Source: Candidatus Woesearchaeota archaeon
GTDB taxonomy: Archaea > Nanobdellota > Nanobdellia > Woesearchaeales > JABIAG01
Direction of reading: 5' to 3'
DNA length: 5,029 nt
Assembly (NCBI GenBank): GCA_019323235.1
Contig: JAHWHN010000028.1
Span: 1 to 5,029 of the forward strand
Position 1 is the first letter of the stretch, and every line of letters begins with the position of its first letter. Under the pieces are notes generated by a model. It saw only the letters and a program-made list of their open reading frames with translations, searched no databases and was not told the origin of the DNA. A program made the translations under genes and the position numbers. Positions 1-4,066 of the stretch are shown here, piece by piece.

Positions 1-22
1 AAATTATTTTTATTAAAATATA

Positions 23-51
23 TTGTTTTTTATCTTAAAAAGCTATAAAAT
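23..51 (+). promoter_or_regulatory. Possible weak promoter of the HTH regulator gene
   Basis: A TTGTTT hexamer at 23-28 lies 17 bases before TAAAAT at 46-51, a tolerable sigma70-type pair. It would start transcription around 58-60, some 45 bases before the regulator start codon and inside the 57-69 palindrome. The region is so A+T-rich that chance matches are likely, so this is only the best-placed candidate. Confidence 0.35.
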
Positions 52-56
52 ACATA

Positions 57-69
57 TTGTATTATACAA
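57..69. promoter_or_regulatory. Palindromic operator candidate upstream of the HTH regulator
   Basis: TTGTA-TTA-TACAA is a perfect 5-bp inverted repeat around a 3-bp centre. It lies just downstream of the possible -10 box and 33 bases before the regulator's ATG. Xre-type regulators commonly bind such short palindromes to repress themselves. Its inner nine bases, GTATTATAC, reappear in reverse complement over the -10 box of the next promoter (739-747), which supports a shared operator. Binding is inferred. Confidence 0.4.
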
Positions 70-102
70 ATATTTTATAACTACTAACTCAGGTAAAGCA
101 AT

Positions 103-681
103 ATGGTAAATATAAATGAAATTCTAACTCAGTATTTTAGCATTGATCCAGATGAAAAAAAATTTGCACGAGCATTATATATTTTTGCGGATGTTATTGA
201 AAAAATTGATTGTATAGAAAAATATGCTGGAGAACTAAGATGGATTGCTGATGGAATAGTTATTACTCCAAGTGAAATAAGAAAAGCTAGAAAATTATTG
301 AGATTAACACAACAAGAGTTTGGATTAATCGTAAATAAAACTGAAAGCGATAGAAGTGCACAACATTATATTTCAAGATTGGAATCAGGCGAACCAATTC
401 TAACTAGAAAGTCTGCTGAAAAAATAAGAGAGTTAATGGAAAAATCAAAGACAGCAGAACCTTTAGAAAGCATTAATCCAAAGATTGAAGAGCTTTTAAA
501 TCGCATCGATCCAGATACAGGTAGAAGAATCACACAACGAAAGTTGGCTAAAATTTTAGATGTTACCCCTCAAATGATACAATATCTAAAGAGACTTAAT
601 GAGTTACCCTCTAAATACTGCGGAATGATTGAGAAGTGTGTCGATAGTTTTCAACCATGTAATATCTATATGAAGTATTAA
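103..681 (+). CDS. Xre-family HTH transcriptional regulator
   Basis: This 192-residue protein is a probable DNA-binding repressor. Residues about 57-112 form an Xre/Cro-type helix-turn-helix: SEIRKARKLLRLTQQEFG begins it, with the typical YISRLESGEP recognition and turn segment following. A second HTH-like stretch lies at about 142-165 (ITQRKLAKILDVTPQMIQYL), resembling the KorB/ParB-like helices of some regulators. The acidic first 50 residues match no domain I recognise. The start at 103 is supported by AGGT at 91-94, eight bases upstream, and the gene ends in tandem TAA stops. It is separated from the operon downstream by 89 bases holding that operon's promoter, and the same palindrome core occurs before both units. 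I infer that it represses itself and the operon. It could instead be the DNA-binding half of a toxin-antitoxin pair, but no toxin partner is visible beside it. Confidence 0.85.
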   Translation: MVNINEILTQYFSIDPDEKKFARALYIFADVIEKIDCIEKYAGELRWIADGIVITPSEIRKARKLLRLTQQEFGLIVNKTESDRSAQHYISRLESGEPILTRKSAEKIRELMEKSKTAEPLESINPKIEELLNRIDPDTGRRITQRKLAKILDVTPQMIQYLKRLNELPSKYCGMIEKCVDSFQPCNIYMKY

Positions 682-715
682 TAAATTTAAGTAAATATTG
701 AATTTATCTATTGGT

Positions 716-745
716 TTGACTTTATATTGTATTTTATAGTATAAT
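716..745 (+). promoter_or_regulatory. Strong sigma70-type promoter of the downstream operon
   Basis: TTGACT at 716-721 and a consensus TATAAT at 740-745 are separated by 18 bases. This is the best promoter in the window and lies in the only real gap. Transcription should start near 752, about 20 bases before the first start codon at 771, which has AAGGA at 759-763. No terminator is visible downstream, so it probably serves the whole run of genes to the window end. Confidence 0.75.
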
Positions 746-749
746 ACGT
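724..749. promoter_or_regulatory. Operator-like sequence overlapping the operon promoter
   Basis: ATATTGTATT at 724-733, inside the promoter spacer, is identical to 54-63 in the regulator's leader. GTATAATAC at 739-747, over the -10 box, is the exact reverse complement of the core of the 57-69 palindrome. A repressor bound here would block RNA polymerase. Part of the second match is forced by the -10 consensus itself, so the evidence is suggestive only. Confidence 0.35.
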
Positions 750-770
750 GTGTTCTAAAAGGAAATTATA

Positions 771-967
771 ATGAAAATATTAATATTGAAAGAGATTAGA
801 ATTATAAGTAATGGTTTTCGATGTAATAAAGATGGAGTGAATTGCGATCATTTAGACGGGCACGATGGTGTCATTTACTTAAAGATTTAGATGGCTATCA
901 TGTAAGGCATAATGATTGTATTGCGGTGGAAAAACTTTTCAATAGGGTTAATGAAAATTTAAAATGA
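771..967 (+). pseudogene. Four-Cys small protein, copy A, broken by a frameshift
   Basis: AAGGA at 759-763 sits seven bases before ATG 771, so translation should start well. The opening frame gives 39 residues and stops at TAG 888-890. A change of frame by -1 at about 869 continues into a 33-codon tail (CHLLKDLDGYHVRHND...) that aligns with the intact neighbour at 964-1167, including the ending VEKLFNRVNE versus AEELFNKVME. All four cysteines of the family are present only if both frames are joined. The rejoined frame ends with a TGA that overlaps the next start as ATGA, like other junctions in this operon. The simplest reading is loss of one base near GATGGT/TGTCAT. No slippery heptamer is visible, so programmed frameshifting is unlikely. 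The function is unknown; the cysteines may bind a metal. Confidence 0.75.
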
Positions 968-1167
968 AAAAAGTATTAATAGCTTTTGAAATTATAAGCG
1001 ATGGAAGATTTTGTGGCGATCTATCAGGCGATCATGGAAAGCAAACATGTCCTCAATTAGAGAATGGTAGGTGTAAGCTATTTTATATGCTTGATAAAGG
1101 AATAAGAAGTGATGAGTGCATTCAAGCTGAAGAGCTTTTTAACAAGGTTATGGAGTTAAAGATATGA
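964..1167 (+). CDS. Small four-cysteine protein, copy B (intact)
   Basis: This 67-residue protein is the only intact member of a three-copy family in the window. It opens with a segment shared by all copies (FEIISDG, residues 8-14), followed by Cys17, Cys29, Cys37 and Cys52 and an acidic amphipathic C-terminal helix (ECIQAEELFNKV). The spacing suggests a small metal-binding fold, similar in flavour to short Cys-rich proteins common in phages and plasmids, but I cannot assign a named family. The start overlaps the stop of copy A as ATGA and lacks a close Shine-Dalgarno site, so translation is probably coupled to copy A. A truncated copy A could therefore reduce its expression. Its own TGA overlaps the next start in the same way. 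Confidence 0.75.
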   Translation: MKKVLIAFEIISDGRFCGDLSGDHGKQTCPQLENGRCKLFYMLDKGIRSDECIQAEELFNKVMELKI

Positions 1168-1355
1168 AAGGACATGCTTTTTTAAAAGTAGTTTTTGTAA
1201 TTTTTTTATTAACTTATTGTGTTAGTGGACTATGGTATGAAACATTTAAAAACATTTTTGAAATGTTTATATTTTGGTTACTTATTCTTTTTATACCATT
1301 TTTTATGGTGTCGGTTATTCTTATTTTTGAAGAAATAAAACAACAAGGATTTTAA
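1164..1355 (+). CDS. Small two-helix membrane protein
   Basis: This 63-residue, very hydrophobic protein has two probable transmembrane helices at about residues 6-24 and 33-55, separated by a short loop (YETFKNIFE) and followed by a charged tail (EEIKQQGF). Two positive residues, one at the N-terminus and one within the first helix (Lys2, Lys8), do not fix the topology clearly. GGAG at 1152-1155 lies eight bases before the ATG, and the start overlaps the previous stop as ATGA, so both coupling and an own ribosome site support it. I recognise no family. It could be an inner-membrane anchor, a small toxin or a structural partner of other operon products; nothing in the sequence decides this. 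Confidence 0.65.
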   Translation: MKGHAFLKVVFVIFLLTYCVSGLWYETFKNIFEMFIFWLLILFIPFFMVSVILIFEEIKQQGF

Positions 1356-1358
1356 ATT

Positions 1359-1595
1359 ATGTCTAAAAAATATTTGAATGGATAATACGCACATTTTTGG
1401 TACTCAAAAATCATGGAAGATATTGTTATAGAAGATGCGAGATCAAATAGTGTTCCATATCGCAAAGCATTTGCAATGATTGATGGTAAAGAGGTTCAAT
1501 ATTCAACATTAAATCCAAAAAACGAATGTCCAACAAATCATGGTGATGAAGTTTATCTTGGGTTTGGCAAAGTACATTCAATTTTATCTTATTAA
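1359..1595 (+). pseudogene. Unknown small protein with a stop at codon 9
   Basis: AAGGA at 1345-1349 lies nine bases before ATG 1359, three bases after the previous gene. That frame reads MSKKYLNG, meets TAA at 1383-1385, then continues open to 1595. The first later in-frame ATG, at 1413, has no ribosome site, which suggests that 1359 is the original start and that the TAA is a nonsense change (one base from CAA, Gln). The rest includes VPYRKAFAMIDGKEV and GDEVYLGFGKVHSIL, which look like a compact beta-rich fold, but I recognise no family. If 1413 is used, the product has 60 residues. It precedes an MqsA-type zinc-ribbon remnant, so a toxin role is conceivable, but it does not resemble MqsR. 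A further frameshift near 1590 could also have joined the two into one gene. Confidence 0.5.
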
Positions 1596-1604
1596 AACAA
1601 AACC

Positions 1605-1795
1605 ATGAAAATGGAAAACTAAAAAGAGATTTCAAATTGCAAAACCACGAATATCAAGGTTTTGGTACGACAATAAATCAAAGTGGTGAATGGTGCGATA
1701 CTTGTGATGAAGGAATTTTAAATGGCAATGATTTGAAATCTAATTCAAAACAATTAGAAGAATTTATTAATTATGTGAATGCTAGATTAAAATGA
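1605..1795 (+). pseudogene. MqsA/YgiT-type zinc-ribbon antitoxin remnant
   Basis: The frame ending at TGA 1793-1795 is open from about 1550 but has no ATG. From about 1652 it reads YQGFGTTINQSGEWCDTCDE, then GIL and a tail ending EFINYVNARLK. This matches the second half of the N-terminal zinc domain of MqsA/YgiT-type antitoxins: a Y-x-G strand, a CxxC knuckle, then a helix ending near VNA. The first CxxC is missing. ATG 1605 lies where a start would be expected, but its frame stops at 1620-1622, so several small changes may have destroyed the first knuckle. The HTH half that follows VNA in complete MqsA is absent; instead the stop overlaps the next start (ATGA). It may never have had an HTH. 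The family match is by eye, and the start coordinate is nominal. Confidence 0.5.
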
Positions 1796-1989
1796 AAACA
1801 TTGAAAGATTATGTTAAGTGTGCAAAACAACTTGTATACAATTTATTAGTTGCTTTTTTATTAACATCAATTCCAATTATTGTTAGTGGATTTGTTATTA
1901 ATAAATTAAATGCAACAATAGGAATTATTTTAGCCATTGCATATTTAGCGTTTGCGGAGTATAGAAGGGTTATTAAAAAGGAATGTTAA
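1792..1989 (+). CDS. Second small two-helix membrane protein
   Basis: This 65-residue protein has a basic amphipathic start (MKTLKDYVKCAKQ), two probable transmembrane helices at about residues 15-36 and 41-55, and a basic tail (EYRRVIKKEC). The positive charges at both ends suggest that both termini face the cytoplasm, with only a short outside loop (NKLNAT). The ATG overlaps the previous stop as ATGA and has no Shine-Dalgarno site, so expression probably depends on translation of the upstream remnant. Its last bases overlap the start of the TPR gene. It shares architecture but no clear sequence similarity with the membrane protein at 1164-1355. I recognise no family; a membrane anchor or a membrane-acting small protein are possibilities only. 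Confidence 0.65.
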   Translation: MKTLKDYVKCAKQLVYNLLVAFLLTSIPIIVSGFVINKLNATIGIILAIAYLAFAEYRRVIKKEC

Positions 1990-2345
1990 AAAATAAAAAT
2001 TCTATATGGCAATTACACGAAAAAGCGGTTGATATTGCGGAAAATGCTTTTATTGAGGAATCAAAAGGAAATCTTGATAAAGCAATAAAGTTATTTGAAA
2101 AAGCATTGGTTTTAGAGTTGGATGCCATTTCTAAATTAAAACCAAATAATGAACCAACGCGATCTATTCTTTATCGTAGTGCTACATCATTGGCATTTAA
2201 AGCTAAACAATTTAGCAAAGCTATTCTTTTAATAGAAGAAGGATTAAATGAGAATGTTCCAATAGAAATAAGAAAAGAGTTTGAAGATTTAAAATCTGAG
2301 GTTTGTTATCACGAAAGTTTTTTACATTTAAAATGGGTTAATTGA
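1983..2345 (+). CDS. TPR-repeat protein
   Basis: This 120-residue soluble helical protein probably mediates protein-protein contacts. Two tetratricopeptide-like units are visible: about residues 13-46 (AVDIAENAFIEESKGNLDKA, then the F..AL.LE pattern) and about 60-95 (RSILYRSATSLAFKAKQFSK, then AILLIEEGL). It resembles short single-domain TPR proteins with the LYRSA motif found in various Gram-negative and cyanobacterial genomes; the exact role of that family is not known to me. Residues 11-71 are about 82% identical to residues 4-64 of the TPR-LRR protein at 4067. The ATG overlaps the end of the upstream gene, and AAGGA lies only one base before it, too close for normal use. Translation is therefore probably coupled, or an alternative start is used. 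The next gene begins one base after its stop. Confidence 0.75.
   Translation: MLKNKNSIWQLHEKAVDIAENAFIEESKGNLDKAIKLFEKALVLELDAISKLKPNNEPTRSILYRSATSLAFKAKQFSKAILLIEEGLNENVPIEIRKEFEDLKSEVCYHESFLHLKWVN
2013..2195 (+). repeat. Duplicated TPR-module DNA, copy 1
   Basis: These 183 bases align without gaps to 4076-4258 with about 27 mismatches by hand count (about 85% identity). The longest perfect block is 25 bases, starting at 2160. The two copies lie in direct orientation and bracket the third four-Cys gene, the phosphoesterase and the ATPase. Confidence 0.85.
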
Positions 2346-2346
2346 A

Positions 2347-2502
2347 ATGAAAGTATCAAAAGAATTTGAGATTGTAAGCGATGGAAATTCTTGTTTTGAA
2401 GTTGTTAATGGAAAGATAAATTATTGTCCACATTTAGATGGGGCAAGTTGATGTCCAATGACATCAAAAGGAGATAAATGTGTTTTTACGTGTAATAAGT
2501 GA
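2347..2502 (+). pseudogene. Four-Cys small protein, copy C, with an in-frame TGA
   Basis: From ATG 2347, one base after the TPR gene, the frame gives a 34-residue product ending at TGA 2449-2451, then stays open to TGA 2500-2502. The start shares FEIVSDG with copies A and B, and at the DNA level TTTGAGATTGTAAGCGATGG (2365-2384) differs from copy B by only two bases. YCPHLDG parallels HLDG of copy A and CPQLENG of copy B. The downstream part adds CPMTSKGDKC and VFTC, so the family cysteines continue after the stop. A TGG-to-TGA change (Trp) explains it simply; even so the tail is shorter than that of copy B. Its last codons overlap the ribosome site and start of the phosphoesterase, so translation through this gene may influence that one. 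Selenocysteine is not supported by anything seen. Confidence 0.6.
2469..2473 (+). promoter_or_regulatory. Ribosome binding site that sets the GTG start of the phosphoesterase
   Basis: AGGAG (within AAAAGGAG, 2466-2473) lies six bases before GTG 2480. The ATG at 2478 is closer, at four bases, but gives only five codons before a stop. GTG is therefore the real start. The overlapping ATG could modestly compete for ribosomes. Confidence 0.7.
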
Positions 2503-3247
2503 CTTGCATTTAGAATTTTCAAATGGAATATTTGATCTACCGAGATTGGAATCCGATAAGGATACAATTTTAGTATTAAGTGGCGATATTGGAATGTTTT
2601 CATATCCAGAAACATATATTCCATTTTTAAAAGAATGTTCTCTAAGATTTAGAGAAATAATTTATATCGATGGTAATCACGAATATTATGGTAGTGATAT
2701 AAATTATGGACTGGAATATGGAAAAAATGAAATATCAAAAGCAAATCTGAAAAATGTATTTTTAGGTGATAATTTTGTTCATCAAGTTGATGATGTTTAT
2801 TTTGTATGTTCTACTTTGTGGAGTAGTTTTGATAATAAAAATCCAATAGTAATGTATCATTATAACAATTGTATAAATGATTGCAGAAAAATAAAAAATA
2901 AAGATAAATTTTTACCTCCGATTGATGTTTACAGACTTTTCGAAAAATCTTATGAGTTTATTATTAATGAATTAAACAATATAAGAAAAAATATTTTAGT
3001 TACACATTATGGGATTAGTTACAAAAGTATACATAGTCGTTTTCATGGCGACAAGTTAAATGATACTTTTGTATCACAGTTAGATGGTGTAATAAGTTTT
3101 TTTAAACCATTATATGCTTTTCACGGACATACACATAATTCATTTGACTATTCAATTGGAAATACAAGGGTTGTATGCAATCCATTTGGATATGCAGGTT
3201 TTGAATTTAATAAAAGATTTAATAGTGAATTATTAATTAATCTTTAA
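2480..3247 (+). CDS. Calcineurin-like metallophosphoesterase
   Basis: This 255-residue cytoplasmic protein is a complete two-metal phosphoesterase. The motifs are in order: D8-x-H10 (ISDLHLEF), G35-D36 (LSGDIG), G65-N66-H67-E68 (IDGNHEYYG), T175-H176 (ILVTHYG) and G216-H217-T218-H219 (FHGHTHN). All the usual metal ligands are therefore present. The ending RVVCNPFGYAGFE is typical of a common family of 250-280-residue bacterial and phage phosphoesterases. The substrate is not predictable from the sequence; members of this superfamily cut DNA, RNA, cyclic nucleotides or phosphoproteins. The GTG start has a good ribosome site. The ATPase gene follows after 21 bases, a phosphoesterase-ATPase pairing that recalls SbcD-SbcC (Mre11-Rad50) in principle, although this ATPase has no long coiled coil. 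A nucleolytic role is therefore an inference. Confidence 0.9.
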   Translation: MFLRVISDLHLEFSNGIFDLPRLESDKDTILVLSGDIGMFSYPETYIPFLKECSLRFREIIYIDGNHEYYGSDINYGLEYGKNEISKANLKNVFLGDNFVHQVDDVYFVCSTLWSSFDNKNPIVMYHYNNCINDCRKIKNKDKFLPPIDVYRLFEKSYEFIINELNNIRKNILVTHYGISYKSIHSRFHGDKLNDTFVSQLDGVISFFKPLYAFHGHTHNSFDYSIGNTRVVCNPFGYAGFEFNKRFNSELLINL

Positions 3248-3268
3248 AAAATTAGAGAGGTAAATAAA

Positions 3269-4054
3269 ATGTTAGAAGAAATCCAAATTGAAAAATTTAG
3301 TTGTTTTGAGAAACAAACCAATGTTAAATTAAGTAAAATCAATTTATTGACTGGACTTAACGGAAGTGGAAAAAGTGAATTTTTGAATGCAGTTATGCTT
3401 GTTGACGATAGTTTTTCATCTGATACAAAAACACTTTCAATAAAATATGTCTTAGATAATGAGATCATTTCAAGTCTTGTTAAAAGAGAAGGAAAGTCGT
3501 ACAAAATTAGTTTTAATCAATCTGAAGATACTGCAACTTTACCATCAGTGAAATTTGTTAAAAAAGATAGAAAATTGGTAGACGAATTTGCTTTTACAAA
3601 TGAACTTGTTCTTAATGCAAATAAAATTGCAAATGATATTTTAGAGTTAAATATAGATTTCAATAGCGATGTTGAAGAAAAATTTGCAATTAATTGGGAT
3701 TTTTCTTCTGTTGCTGGAAGTGGTTTCAATTCTGTTTTAAAAATCGTTTTGTATGCACTTATCACTAGAAAAGATGAAATTCTAATCATTGAAAACCCTG
3801 AATTAAATCTACATAGAGAAGCTCAATCAAGATTAATCAAGTTTTTAGTTGATATTTGTGTAAAAAATAATTTTCAACTTTTTATTGAAACACATAGTGA
3901 TCATTTTATTAATCATATTGGAAAATTTATTAAGGTTGGAGATGTGTTGAAAGACGATGCCTTAGTTCTATTTTTTGAAGGTAGAAAAAATCAGTACAAT
4001 ATTGAACCTTGTTATTTTAATAGCAAAGGATATATAGAAAATTGGTTTATTTAA
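3269..4054 (+). CDS. ABC/AAA-type ATPase, DUF3696-like
   Basis: This 261-residue ATPase has an N-terminal strand pair (IEKFSCFEKQTNVKL), Walker A G29-LNGSG-K35-S36, a signature-like S151-GFNSVLKIV, Walker B ILIIENPE (Glu175, Glu178) followed by LNLHREAQSRL, and a switch ETHSDH (His209). ENPE-LHP-like and ETHSDHFIN blocks with a final ...G.I..W are typical of the DUF3696/AAA_15-AAA_21 group, related to OLD, RecF and SMC-like ATPases. Such proteins are usually about 350 or more residues; here the region between Walker A and the signature is short, with no coiled coil, and there is no TOPRIM nuclease domain. AGAGAGG at 3254-3260, eight bases upstream, supports the start. It probably acts with the adjacent phosphoesterase as effector and with the TPR-LRR protein as recognition or adaptor part; both partnerships are inferred from gene order. 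Confidence 0.88.
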   Translation: MLEEIQIEKFSCFEKQTNVKLSKINLLTGLNGSGKSEFLNAVMLVDDSFSSDTKTLSIKYVLDNEIISSLVKREGKSYKISFNQSEDTATLPSVKFVKKDRKLVDEFAFTNELVLNANKIANDILELNIDFNSDVEEKFAINWDFSSVAGSGFNSVLKIVLYALITRKDEILIIENPELNLHREAQSRLIKFLVDICVKNNFQLFIETHSDHFINHIGKFIKVGDVLKDDALVLFFEGRKNQYNIEPCYFNSKGYIENWFI

Positions 4055-4066
4055 TTATATGTTAAT

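Noticed and set aside
84..132. CTAACTCAG direct repeat at 84-92 and 124-132 as an operator pair.
   Set aside because: The second copy is inside coding sequence, there is no dyad symmetry, and a third partial match occurs in the gene; probably chance.
684..707. TAAATT...AATTTA inverted repeat after the regulator, as a terminator.
   Set aside because: The stem is six A/T pairs with a 12-base loop and no T-run after it; too weak for an intrinsic terminator.
1359..1595. MqsR-type toxin upstream of the MqsA-like remnant.
   Set aside because: The gene order would fit, but the sequence is shorter and shows none of the MqsR pattern that I know.
2449..2451. Alternative genetic code (TGA as Trp) or selenocysteine to explain the in-frame TGA.
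   Set aside because: TGG is used throughout, other genes end at TGA with overlapping starts, and reading through them gives nonsense. No sign of a selenocysteine element was seen.
2478..2494. ATG at 2478 as the phosphoesterase start.
   Set aside because: That frame has five codons and then TAA; GTG 2480 has better spacing to AGGAG and begins directly with the phosphoesterase strand.
1426..3789. Open minus-strand frames of 67-90 codons at 1426-1635, 2421-2624, 3244-3504 and 3517-3789.
   Set aside because: They lie antisense to well-supported plus-strand genes or remnants, have no domain-like sequence, and are expected by chance in A+T-rich coding DNA.
771..4066. Integron cassette array, suggested by many small genes in one direction.
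   Set aside because: Genes overlap or nearly touch, leaving no room for attC sites; no attC-like paired motifs or integrase were seen.
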